Below, piece after piece: positions 25,897-36,730 of a stretch of 64,000 bases of DNA (within the stretch, counting starts at the first letter, position 1; the number at the start of each line of letters is the position of its first letter). Both the position numbers and the translations under genes were made by a program. The notes under the pieces are model-generated. The model ran no database searches. It saw only the letters and a program-made list of their open reading frames with translations, and was not told the DNA's origin. The stretch covers positions 95,663,275 through 95,727,274 of the forward strand of contig NC_039359.1 of assembly GCF_003573695.1 (NCBI RefSeq), written 5' to 3'. Source of the DNA: Papaver somniferum (Eukaryota > Streptophyta > Magnoliopsida > Ranunculales > Papaveraceae).

Positions 25897-27201
25897 TATT
25901 AAAGGAGTCAAATTACACCGGATGGTCACAATGCCAATTAGCTTGCCAAACCGCGCCAACATGCTAATGGCATGCCAAACGTGCCATTCTGAGCCAACAT
26001 GTTAATGGCATGCCAAACATTCCAAACGCGCGAACATGCCACAACAGCATGCCAAACGTGCCATTCCGCCACAAACAACATGTTTACGTGCTAACTCACT
26101 TTTTGTTCGTGGCCAACGCCATAACAGAGTCCATCCAGAGTATCCCAACTAGAACACGATTTTTCTTTAGTGGCATTAGTTGAAACCCTAATTTTGGTCG
26201 TGGCTCAAATTACGCCACTTTGGGGCTCACAACGTGCCCCGAGCCATGCGGGCCCAGAAAACCCTAAAAATGGCGCCATGCTATTGCCACTCAGAGCTAC
26301 CTTTTCTCATGTGGCCGTCCGCCGTCCCCATGTTATGGCCCTTCCATAGCTCCTTTGACGCGGCCATGGCACGATTTGCACAAAAAACGTCACCGTGTCG
26401 CGACCACGTGCCACACGCATTAATTAGGGTTTCGGTATGCCAAATCCTAATTTAGGTAAGGTTGCTACGCCAACCAAGCCAAGTAATGTTACCTAGGGAA
26501 TTAAGTTTGATGTGGCAACTTGAACTAATGTTGCCGAGCCATGTTTGGGTCAACACCAATATGCCAAAATATAGCGGCCACTGTTACGTCAGGCACTATT
26601 CGCGCCACCATACCACTAGCATATGCCAATCATGCCTATGTGCCACTGGCATGTGCCAATGGCGCCACTATGCTATTATCAGGTGCCAACGGAATGTGGC
26701 CACAATCAATGGCCACCCTCTCTCATGAATTACAACCTCAACCGTCCAAATTCGCCACAAAATTGACCGGCCTATGGAAAGTCTCAGGTTCACACGCCAT
26801 TTTGTTACGACAAGTCCCAAGACTTGACTTGCCACAATATGATCATCCGCCACCCAGCTAGCGCACAATTGATCAAGATAACTAGGTCTTGCATACAGGA
26901 CCCACTCAGCGATCTTCTACATATTTTCCACGAAAATACTCGAGACGTTAAACATGTCACAAACTGGGGGATGCTCATCAGGATATTGGTCTGGCGGTTT
27001 GCAGCGTGCAGCATGCAACACGTTCATAAGAAAGTGTCAGGAAGGCATGGCAGTTAGTGGTGGCAAGAAGTAGTGGGTGTAAACAAATCTATTTCCTTCA
27101 TAGTGGGGGCGTGGTTTCTGGCACTTACACATTACCCCAATTCACCATCACTCAACCATTCCCACTTCCTATGAGATCAGGATGCGTTCAATTTTGACTT
27201 G

Positions 27202-27208
27202 TATAAAT
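27202..27208 (+). promoter_or_regulatory. TATA box of the 5' LTR of B
   Basis: TATAAAT in 'cttgtataaataggttt', about 390 bases before the LTR end. The copy at 35496-35503 in the 3' LTR is intact. This is the likely core promoter of the element RNA. Confidence 0.7.
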
Positions 27209-27595
27209 AGGTTTCTTCCTATTTCGGCAAAAAACAAAGTTTTGGTTAACAATAACACAAGTATCCAGAAAAAACACAAAAGAACTGATAGCTTACATTC
27301 CGCAAGCCAGTTTCACATTCTGATACAAGTCATAAAATAGCCACACCTTCAGAATTAACCATTCTGGTCTCCACACCTTCTTCGCTTCCCTCCCTAAGAC
27401 CAACCCTTCTAATTCACTTTGTGACCGAAGCAAGACTGGAACGACCATTTCTTGGTTTAGGCAAGGATTGAACAGATTGATCTCTCGAATCTAAAGTACT
27501 CCCGTGCAGTGCATTTTTTTAGGTCTAAATTCGTTTCTCATCAACATACCCAAATTTACCATAACTAGCAGAAATAGTTTTTACCCCAAAACAAC

Positions 27596-27613
27596 TGGCG
27601 ACCACACTGGGAG
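27596..27613 (+). other. Primer-binding site of B
   Basis: TGGCGACCACACTGGGAG starts two bases after the LTR end. It matches the element C site TGGCGACCACAGAGGGAG. Tat-lineage elements use a TGGCGAC... site for tRNA-Arg; the exact tRNA is not verified. Confidence 0.8.
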
Positions 27614-27729
27614 ATTAATCTTTCAGTCGCAAAAAATCAATTCAAAAATATTTCCATTCTAGTTGGTCTTAGACCTAATTCAATCACTCATTGAAATTCA
27701 TTTCAATCACCAATTCCAAATTTTCCACA

Positions 27730-28789
27730 TGTATCCTGGTCATCCAAACCCTTCCAAAGCGACGAATCTTCGGGAACCAACTACCATGGAAGGTATGACA
27801 AAAATGCTAGAGGATATTGCTGCAAGCCAAGTTGATATTATCAAGCGGCAGAATGAGACGCTTCGTATCCTAAAGAGTATGATAAGCCGAGTATGGAAAG
27901 AGTCGGCGAACACTTGCCCGAAGGATCCTACCGATTTCAGTGATGATGCGAAAAATATTGAATCTTGGGCTAAGATTTGTGCCTCTACGAATGAGGAAGC
28001 CGACAGAACATGTAGCCGTGTCATGCAAGAGCAGAAGAGAAGCAACAAATTAAAATTTGTCGATGAAAAAGAGCCAAGACAGTTTCATAAAACTAGGGGA
28101 GGAGACTTGCCAGGCGCGCCAAAATATCTACAAGACAAAATTAAAGATCCGACTTATGAAGCTTTGTTGGAAAACCTGTATCTTCAAACCCTTGCAGAAG
28201 TTCAAAGAGTTTTCCAACAATCCGCAGCCACAACTGCTTTACTAAAAAGAGAGGAACCTGAAAAGGGGGAATCCGCCTAGATGCCTATGGAGACGAGCGT
28301 TGCGCCAATAAACAATGTCCAGCCCAGCCACTTCGCATCACCACTGATGTTGGCCCCTCAAGAGAAATTACCCTTCAACAAAATGGCAGAAGCAAACGGC
28401 CCTCTTACGAATCAATGGTCGCTCAAGCATCCATTCTTCCCTCGAAAAGAGCTTCATATCAAAGCTTACAAGAATATCCACCACAGCATCCCTTGATACG
28501 AGAGAAGCTAGACTCAAAACATTCGCGCTTCCCGTTGCCTATAAGAAGAGTTCTGGAATTACTGAAAGTTTGGGTGCGAGAAGGAGCAGTCCAACTACCC
28601 CCGGTATGGCGCCCACCAACTGTCACTGATCAAGAGATGTTAGATTCAAGATATTGCCACTATCACAGATTTGTCCATCATCCTACCAGTGAGTGCAATG
28701 GTCTGAAGCCCATTGTCCAAGAAAAGATTGATTCAGGGGAATTGCGCCTTGGAACTGAAGATTCTCCGCGTTACCTCGGATCGACATAA
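27730..28789 (+). pseudogene. Shortened gag of element B
   Basis: Gag is the capsid/RNA-binding protein of the retrotransposon particle. From the ATG at 27730 a frame runs to TAG at 28278-28280 and continues in frame to 28496. The rest (28415-28789) is in another frame. The N-terminal segment (TMEGMTKMLEDIAASQVD...) and a later segment (YEALLENLYLQTLAEVQ) align with gag of element C, but the capsid core between them, with its TWYNN motif, is missing. This looks like an internal deletion that kept the frame. The 3' part keeps the zinc-binding-like motif YCHYHRFVHHPTSEC. Protease motifs never follow. The protein is probably not functional alone. Confidence 0.7.
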
Positions 28790-29294
28790 AGATGTTACAA
28801 AGACAATAAAGAACGACTGGGGACTTCTCGCGGCCAGGATTGCGGAAAATTCAGTTTCGTTGGGAGGCCCCTAAGCGAGTAAGTTTTGTCAAGCAATGAT
28901 TACACAACCCCTCATTTTGAATTCGTTGGAAATCTGACATAGGCGTCAAATCCATATTGAAAACAGAAGCTAAACAACCCAATTGTTCTACGATTTCATA
29001 TCGCTCCCATATTTCTCCTTTTTTCATGCAATGCTTACAGTTTCTCCGAAACGATTGCGTTACTTGCATTCATAATTCGGATCCCAACATATTAGTTGAT
29101 CCAAGTACCATTACTTTCAAAAAAAAAAATACTTATGAATCCATTCCAAAAAAATAAATCAATTCAAGGGATCCTTATTAAGCAATCATCTATCAATCCA
29201 AAAACAAGAAAATCAAACCATAAAAGAGGCGTCTCTTGCCTTTCAAAAAAAAAAAAAAAACCTAAGAGGAGGAAGTTCAGGAAAATAAAAGCAT
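28790..29294. other. Junction between gag remnant and antisense gene
   Basis: No coding signal. 29035-29065 ('gtttctccgaaacgattgcgttacttgcattc') matches 55693-55724 in element C, where it lies just after the integrase C-terminus. The pol region has therefore been deleted here between gag and this point. Confidence 0.6.
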
Positions 29295-29993
29295 TCAACA
29301 TAAATCGTCCAACAACGGCTCATTCTTCTTGGAGAAAGCGTCCTTCAAGTTTTGAAGAGCATCCTGCTTCAACTTCAGTTCCTGGGATAACCTCTCGATT
29401 TTCGCCTTATGCTGGTTAATAAAATCCACGGAAGGGACTCCAACCATTTCAGTTTGCATCTCTTGGATTTTGGAAAATCCTTCACAGAACCAGGAGGCGT
29501 TAAACTCGAAGTTCACACACATGTCCCGATGTAATTCCCAGATTGAGACTACTTCTCCAGAGACGGTGTGGCCGGTCACGCTACACATATCATGAATTGA
29601 AGAGAAGGATTCTTCCACGCGTCTAACCAAGGAGAAACGACTATCAATTTTCTTAGTTGTTGCGATGTCCCCATACTTTTCCCATATTTTGGTATATAGC
29701 TCCGCATACTTAGATGGCACACTGAATCCTCCAATCAACACATGACATTCAAAAGGAGCCTCAAATGGAGGGTCGAAAACGACACATGCAGCTGGATGTG
29801 CGACTAACGAAGATCCTTTGGAAAGGATTGTACCTGCAGCCACGGAAACGGTTTACACTACTGGAGACACAGCAACATCCTCACGATGATCAATCTCCAT
29901 CTCAGGATTATCAATGGGCGCGGTTTCCGTCACAGCTACATCTTCATTGCCATGAATCTCCATCTCAGAGTTATCTTCAGAAGCGGTTTCTTC
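29295..29993 (-). pseudogene. Last exon of the antisense gene of B: conserved uncharacterised domain
   Basis: It begins after a TTACAG acceptor (29994-29999) and stays in one frame to the stop at 29295, apart from a TAA at 29855-29853. The start encodes two copies of an acidic block (NSEMEIHGNEDVAV and NPEMEIDHREDVAV). The main part contains FDPPFEAPFECHVLIGGFSV, then YAELYTKIWEKYGDI and a C-terminal coiled-coil-like stretch (about the last 40 residues, rich in Lys, Glu, Gln, Leu). The same DPPF...HV.IGGFSVP..YA..Y.K.W..YG.I pattern is in the last exon of the element C antisense gene. I know no name for this domain. It is 3' of the PMD exon and probably the C-terminus of the same protein. Confidence 0.65.
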
Positions 29994-30065
29994 CTGTAAT
30001 ATCACCAATTGAATATTTATTCCGTATAAATAAATAGTCCAAAAGAAAAACGTGTGAAAACTCAC

Positions 30066-30271
30066 CAACTCATCCGCGATTGCACTGGCACAGGAAGAAG
30101 ACTCGCTGCTACATTCCGAAGTGCTTTTCCCGTCACGTCGTATCCTGATATTTCTTCTTCTTCGTTTTCCTCTTCACTGTCAAAAGGCTCAGTATAGCCA
30201 GATTTTTCTTCAGAAGGTGCCATTTTCTGACCACGTGCAAGTCTGGCGAAGGTGTTCATGTTGTCAAGACC
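30066..30271 (-). pseudogene. Acidic middle exon of the antisense gene of B
   Basis: Bounded by an ACTCAG acceptor (30272-30277) and a GTGAGT donor (30065-30060). It encodes MAPSEEKSGYTEPFDSEEEN followed by EEEEISGYDV. To join the last exon in frame the reading frame must change within this exon near 30110, so a one-base indel is likely. Confidence 0.5.
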
Positions 30272-30353
30272 CTGAGTTAAAAAGGGGAAGAGATGTTCAG
30301 TGGAGACAATTCAGAATATTTACGCAATCACGAAGAAAATCATACATACTTAC

Positions 30354-30443
30354 ATGTTAGAAGAACTGAAGGTCACTAGGGCCGTCGAAGTCGATCGGAT
30401 GCCGCCCGCGCGATTTTTTGACCATCGCTCCTTTTCTTGGGGA
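30354..30443 (-). pseudogene. Small exon of the antisense gene of B
   Basis: An acceptor ACAG (30447-30444) and a GTAAGT donor (30353-30348) frame 90 bases that read PQEKERWSKNRAGG... The counterpart in element C (57727-57805) reads PQGRESRSRMNYRM in the matching frame. Basic residues dominate, so a nuclear-localisation role is possible. Confidence 0.5.
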
Positions 30444-30477
30444 CTGTTTTCATCTGGTCTAGAAGATTTCTGCTTAC

Positions 30478-32038
30478 CCTAAGAAGGCGACCTCAATAAT
30501 CCGTGTTTTTCCAAAACCTTAGAGGAGGGCTTGCCGCGTGAATCTGTCACGATATTCTGCACGAATTGATGAATAGCGAGGAACTCTTCCTTCCAAAATT
30601 CCCTATACTTAGGGGTTGTCACTAGATGTCTTTCTGGTAGAAAAAATGGGAGGCTTGTCTTTGTTACAAAAACGCTGCTATCAAAAACAGACGTCAAAAT
30701 TTCTTTTGGAGGCGTCAACGGACGGCGGAATGGAATTCCATGATCAAAACCCATGTGGCGAGCCGCCCTATCAATTTTATAAGGAACCACTTCAAAAGAT
30801 TCCTTGAAAAAAGACGGTACATATCCAGGTATGCAGCTTAGCATGAAAACAGTTTCTCCAATGCTCATTTTCTCTCCATCAGAATGCAACGTCATATCCG
30901 GGGCGGAAGCAGAAACGTCTGGCTGAACTATGGACGCGTGGACCGGAGCCCGGGAACGGAAGTTGATTACATACGCGTTTTCAAAGAAATCGACGAGTTT
31001 TGAGCCAGGCCTTGGACGCCTCTTCAACCAACGAAGTATCATAGAGCCGGCATATGTACCAGGAAATGAATTTACCGGATTAGGAGCATAATCTTTGAAA
31101 TGCTCCCACAACCATGCTTGGATGAAGGCGACATGAATATATGAGTCTACCTTCATATGCCCATTAGAAACGTACATGTCCGCTGCTAAGCAATCCAGAT
31201 GTGTGTACAAGGAGCCAAGGAACAAACTGCCTATGGGAAGAGCAACACCTTTCACCAATTTGATATCAAATTTGATGAGCCCCTGTCTTATTTATTTCTT
31301 GCCAGAGCCATCATCAAAAATATCTCTGGATAACCACAAGGCTAAAAATACAGCAATATTGAGCGTGTCATCCAACACCTGATCCGGCTCTGGCTCCTCA
31401 GGGAACCATTCAGACACCCACCAAGTATAAAAGCACTTTTCCTTATAGTTCTTTCTAACATATCATGTCGACTCCATGAATAGAGTGGCGTGCATTTCTT
31501 CTTCTTCCTCGGACAAGACAACGCCAAGATTCCCAATTACTGGAAGATTCAACAGAACGGCTACACTTTCCAAAGAAATCGTCATTTCACCGCATCTACA
31601 TGTAGTCGTGTGAGTCTCCGCACACCATATGGAGATAAAAGTAATTAAACCTGCAGCGTCTTTTCTAATCTGAAGTGTCGCAGACGCCATGACAACATTC
31701 ATGATTTGCGCATCAATCAGATTAGCCTTCATATGGTCACGGCTTATCATGAATTTCATCCATCTGTCATAAGAGCGCAATGGGCTATGACAAATCTTGG
31801 AGTCAATAGGAGAAGCTGGGTACTCTTTATTTTGGAGAAAAAACCTTATTACACGCCTTAGATAGACCGACTGGACCTCTCCTTCATTTTCTGAACCGGT
31901 CAGAAAGGTTGCAATATGTTTGGGATGGGTCCTCATGGCTGTACAAGACCTTGTGCAGAATTCATCGTCCATGTTTGGCTCATATTTGGTAATATTAGCA
32001 TTTCTTGGCACGGCGACAGAGCCATTTCCAGGTGACAT
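30478..32038 (-). pseudogene. Plant Mobile Domain (PMD) exon of the antisense gene of B
   Basis: PMD (the 'aminotransferase-like' domain, PF10536) is found in plant MAIN/MAIL proteins and in genes carried by transposons; MAIN/MAIL act in the nucleus in silencing and gene expression. From ATG 32038 to the donor at 30477 the whole exon is one frame of about 520 codons. It is broken by TGA 31465-31463 and TAA 31294-31292, with a TAG at 30481-30479 next to the donor. Around residues 145-180 the signature W....HT...CRCGEMTISLESVAVLL..P..G is clear, followed by the W.SEWFP, TLNIAVFLALWLSRDIF and LPIGSLFLGSLYTHLD segments. The same blocks occur in element C. An AG acceptor directly precedes the ATG. 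The protein is antisense to the retrotransposon RNA. Confidence 0.8.
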
Positions 32039-32598
32039 CTTAACAAGAATTCCTTATGCTACTTTTCACTTTTGGAGTAACTACAACGGAGCAAAACATG
32101 AAACGAGTTATTACTTTGAAGAAAAAACATGCGTGAGGACTTTGCCAAAATTGAGTATTATCACTAATGATCAAGAGCCAACAACAAATTCTCCACAGGA
32201 ATATTTTCTTTGGCCATAGTTCATGGCACCCACGGCCAAAATAATGGGGACTGATGCTCGCTTAAATAAAACACATATCTTGCCACGGGAAATATTCCCT
32301 CGGCCGAAATTGTGTCTTGCCGCGGGAATTATGCTACGGAAAAAAAAAAACCTAATGTTAGGTTTTATGAAAGAAGGAGCAAACGGCGGCCATCCTCCTA
32401 TGAATTCTTGCTAAAGACACTAATAATGATTGGTTTCGTTGCTATTAATGTCGTGGCTAACACTACTACAATACTGCTAGCAAAAAAGAATCATTCATGT
32501 TGGAATAATTTTGAAAGTTCATGGAAGTCACGCCTACGGCTAGGGTTCACACCAACACATAAGAGCAAAAAAAAGAGAAGAGACATTGGAATACATAC

Positions 32599-32705
32599 CT
32601 GAAATGTGCTTGCCTTCTCTTATTGCTGCTCCTTCCACCGATAAGCTCACGATTGGTGCACCTTTGCTTCTAACATGAAGACGCGGAAACAAAGCCAACG
32701 AAACA
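32599..32705 (-). other. Presumed 5' leader exon of the antisense gene of B
   Basis: It lies about 25 bases downstream of a TATA box and ends at a consensus donor (CAG|GTATGT, 32598-32593). The next AG used would be just before the ATG at 32038. The transcription start is inferred, not seen. Confidence 0.5.
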
Positions 32706-32730
32706 AAAAATAAAGAAGATGGACAACGCC

Positions 32731-32736
32731 TTTATA
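32731..32736 (-). promoter_or_regulatory. TATA box of the antisense gene of B
   Basis: TATAAA within GCATATAAAGGCG on the minus strand, upstream of a spliced leader. The antisense gene of C has the same arrangement. Confidence 0.55.
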
Positions 32737-33088
32737 TGCACAATGTCTTGAGAATTCGAGCGGGAAAAGGAATCCGTCTTGGATTCGTGCACGAACAAGG
32801 ACAGCTGGGTCATCAAGCCAAACCTTGGGGCCAAGGTCGCAGCGTTAGTACGGAGGCCATTGGTCGAAGAAGCATGGTTGTCCCGTGGCGCTAACACTTC
32901 GTTGCACTAGTACTTCATGGCCAAGCCAAGAAGCACACTGTCACAAAGATCACGGACTGCTCATGCCTCTTGCCAAAGATCAGTCGAATTTTTCCGGGTA
33001 ACCTCTTCATATCTTTACCTTTCGATTGTTTATCCTCATATGTCACCATCTCATGCTTACCCCGCAACAATGCCACTGTTACGTGTTA

Positions 33089-33102
33089 AGCAGGGGACTT
33101 AA
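33089..33102 (+). other. Polypurine tract of B
   Basis: AAGCAGGGGACTTAA directly precedes the 3' LTR start TGTTGACGG. Confidence 0.6.
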
Positions 33103-35886
33103 TGTTGACGGTGGTTTTTAGTTCAGGGCTAAAATTGTAAAACTTTGCATTTAATATGCTGTCATTCTTCAAAGAGACAGAGCTATGTAAGAGTGATGAG
33201 TTCACAATCTTTTCACTTGCGCATTTATTGAGCAAATCAATATATTTACATGAAATTTATTCAGAATGGTGCATGTAGCAACAATCCCAGATATTCTATA
33301 AATTTCGACACCTTGCCTATATTATTCATTAATATAAGGCTCATTGAATACTTTTTGTGCTATGTTCCCCTGCTGAACCCTTAATATTGATATGACATGA
33401 CAATTAGTGTTCACTCGCAAGCTGAGTAGCATGAATTTCCTAAAGTATAAAGGTTAAGGTTTGCATAAAAGTACTCAATCGGAAAGTTTGCCGTTCTCTA
33501 GCAATAAATTTAAAGAACTCTGTGTCAACATGCACAATTCAATCAATTCTGCGACAATTCACAAGATTCAAATACCAACTTGATTAATTTGAAAAAATTA
33601 GGGTTTTTGCACCCTGCACAGTATATCAGACCTTGCTGGTCGAAGTTAAACCTAGGAAAACTAGGGAAAGAAAACAAGGAATAAATGAGGAGTCGCAGAA
33701 AATAGGAGCAGCAACAAAGGGAGGTGCGGTCGTGCCATGGGCCAGCCGGCGCCACCAGCATATGGCCACGCCACATGCTGCTTGCCGCCCCCCCTCTTTG
33801 ACCAATCAGGTCGCTCTAAATCCGCCACATGCACACGAGGTGTGGTCGGGTCCATACCTTCCCGGCCCTCTTTCCATCGACCAATCAGGTTGCTTTAAAT
33901 CCGCCACATGCACATGAGGTGTGGTCGGACCCATACCTGCCGTCCCTTTTTCCATCGACCAATCAGGTCGCTTTAAATCTGCCACGCGCACTAGAGATGT
34001 GGCCACGCCTTATGTTTGGCCGGACCCATTTCCTATTGACTAATTAGATGGCTCTAAACCCGCCACAGTATTAAAGGAGGCAAATTACACCAGATGGTCA
34101 CAATGCCAATTAGCTTGCAAAACCGCGCCAACATGATAATGGCATGCCAGACGTGTAATTCCGCGCCAACATGCTAATGGCATGCCGAACGTGCCAAACC
34201 GCGCCAACATGCTAATGGAATGCCAAACGTTCCAAACCGCGCGAACATGCTATTAGCATGCCAAACGTGCCAAACCACGCGAACATGCTATTGGCATGCC
34301 AACATGCCACAACATCATGCCAAACATGCCATTCCGCCACAACCAACGTGCTTACGTGCTAACTCACTTTTTTTTCGTGGCCAACGCCATAGTAGAGTCC
34401 AGCGAGGGTATCCCAACTAGAACACGATTTTGCTTTAGTGGCTTTAGTTGAAACCCTAATTTTGATCGTGGCTCAAATTACGCCATTTTGGGCCCCACAA
34501 CGTGCCATGAGTCATGCGGGCCCAAGACACCCTAAAAATGGTGCCATGCTATGTCCACTCATAGGTACCCTTGCTCCTGTGGCCACCCCCACGTTATGGA
34601 CCTGCCATAGCTCATTTGACGTGTCCATGGCACAGTTTACATAAAAAACGTCACCGTGCCATGTCCACATGCCACACACGTTAATTAGGGTTTCGGTATG
34701 ACAAACCCTAATTTAGGTAAGGTTGCTACGCCAACCAAGCCAAGTAATGCTACCTAGGGAATTAAGTTTGATGTGGCCACTAGAACCAGTGTTGTCGAGC
34801 CATGTTTGGGTCTAACACCAATATGCCAAAATATAGCGGCCACGACTATGCCGGGCACTATTCGTGCCACCATGCCACTGACATATGCCAACCATGCCGT
34901 TGTGCCACTGGCATGCGCTAAATATGTGATTATGCTACTGGCATGTGTCAATGGCGCCACTATGCTATTATCAGGTGCCAACGGAATGTGGTCACAATCA
35001 ATGGCCACCTCTCTCATGAATTACAACCTCAGCCATCCAAATTCACCACAGAATTGACCGGCATGTGGAAAGTCTCAGGTTCACACGCCATTTTCCTATG
35101 GCAAGTCCCAAGACTTGACTTGCCACAAGATGATAATCCGCCACCCATCTGGCGCACAATTGATCAGGATAACTAGGTCTTGCATACAGGACCCACTCAA
35201 CGATCTGCTGCACATTTTCCACGAAAATACTCGAGACATCAAACATGTCACAAACTGGGGGATGCTCATCAGGGTATTGGTCTGGCGGTTTACAGCATGC
35301 GGCGTGCAACACGTCCATTATAAGAAAGTTTCAGGAAGGCAGGGCAGTTAGTGGCGGTAAGAAGTAGTGGGTGTAAACAAATACGTTTCCTTCATAGTGG
35401 GGGCGTGGTTTCTGGCACTTACACATTACCCCACTTCTCCATTACTCAACCACTCCCACTTCCTACGAGATCAGGGTGCGTTCAATTATGACTTGTATAA
35501 ATAGGTTTCTACCTATTTCGACCAAAAACAGAGTTTTGGTTAACAACAACACAAGTATCCAACAAAACACAAAAGAACTGATAGCTTACATTCCACAGCC
35601 CAGTTCCACATTCTGATACAAGTCATAAAATAACCACACCTTCAGAATTAACCATTCTGGTCTCAACACCTTCTTCACTTCCCTCCCTAAGACCAACCCT
35701 TCTCCTTTACTTTGTGACCGAAGCAAGACTGGAACGACCATTTGTTGGTTTAGGCCAGGATTGTACAGATTGATCTCTCGAATCTAAAGTACTCCCGTGC
35801 AGTGCATTTTTTTAGGTCTAAATTCGTTTCTCATCAACACACCCAAATTTACCATAACCAGTAGAAACAGTTTTTACTCCAAAACA
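33103..35886 (+). repeat. 3' LTR of element B (2784 bp)
   Basis: Copy of 24929-27593. It is 119 bp longer, which fits about three extra units of the 38-bp minisatellite at 34131-34320. It ends CCAAAACA before the duplicated ATACC. Confidence 0.9.
34126..34330 (+). repeat. 38-bp minisatellite with GGCATGCC palindromes
   Basis: Five units of the form CGCGCCAACATGCTAATGGC followed by ATGCCAAACGTGCCAAAC. The 5' LTR (25950-26070) has only two to three. Confidence 0.85.
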
Positions 35887-35891
35887 ATACC
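35887..35891 (+). other. Target site duplication, right (ATACC)
   Basis: Identical to 24924-24928. Confidence 0.9.
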
Positions 35892-36730
35892 AACCAATGC
35901 AAATGTTAATGGTCATCAGATAGAAACAATGTGCTCAGAATGGTCAGACTCATAGTGAATGACCATCGCGATTCATGATCTCCTACTGAAAATTCATAAC
36001 ATCGGTGTTATTGAAATGTACTTTACTAAATTGATTTCTCCCATTAGCATTGTAAATTTAATACTTAACATAATTCTGTTATAAATGATAAGAACCATAC
36101 ATATTAAACTTGCGGTGTCCATTACATAACAAAGATTCAACCCCAAATGAAAGCCACCAGTCAAATTTAAATTTAGTCATGTATTGCAGAACTGGAAAGA
36201 AAATTAAAATCTCACTTTTCTTTTAGTCATTTTATCAAACAATCGATGTGCAGTTTTCGCGGTGGTCCACAGATGTTTTTCCTTATTGTATTGAGCTCCA
36301 TTGATAAATCTTTCCCTCCAAATCCTAGTCTAACAAGGTACACATATTCAACGTTGTTTCTAACTGATTTTTTTCTCGGTTTAAACCTACCAAATTCTTG
36401 CTTAAATTGATACATCAGAACTTAAAAAAAATAATTCAAACTTAATCATTTTTATAAAGATATAATTGAAAGAAAATATTTCAGTAAAATATTTATTGAA
36501 AACATGCATCAAATGCAATAACACAAACCAACCTGATTGATGAAAATCACTTTGTTCACTTGAGTGAAAATCACTTCCTCAAATCAAATTTCTTCAAACA
36601 GAAAAAATGAAATTAGAAATTCCTCCACCCAACTTATAAAGCCAACCATTGTGAATACCATCTTCAACTTGGCAAAACCATAATTCTATGAAAGTCATTA
36701 AGGCTAATGAGACAAATATACATTTGTTCT
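35892..36730. other. AT-rich spacer, no gene recognised
   Basis: Continuation of the spacer split by element B. A 62-codon minus-strand ORF (36227-36415) has no recognisable motif. Confidence 0.55.

Larger units (their letters stand above)
24929..27593 (+). repeat. 5' LTR of element B (2665 bp)
   Basis: TG..CA borders, direct copy of 33103-35886. It contains about 80-bp tandem repeats (25628-25896), a short minisatellite rich in GGCATGCC (25950-26070), a TATA box at 27202-27208, and a GGTCTGGCGG motif (26990) also found in the LTR of element C. Confidence 0.9.
24929..35886 (+). mobile_element. Element B: complete Tat-like non-autonomous LTR retrotransposon with an antisense PMD gene
   Basis: Two LTRs (24929-27593 and 33103-35886) flank a 5.5 kb interior, and ATACC at 24924-24928 and 35887-35891 is a perfect 5-bp target duplication. 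The PBS (27596) starts TGGCGACCACA, the type used by the Tat branch of Ty3/gypsy (tRNA-Arg-like). The sense strand carries only a shortened gag; protease, reverse transcriptase, RNase H and integrase are all missing. The minus strand of the gag-to-3' LTR interval carries a spliced host-style gene with a PMD exon. By eye the first 100 bases of the LTRs differ at about six positions, so the insertion is older than element A. Confidence 0.88.

Noticed and set aside
25656..25967. 103-codon ORF with repeated peptides
   Set aside because: Translation of the 80-bp LTR tandem array of element B, mirrored in the 3' LTR and in the opposite strand.
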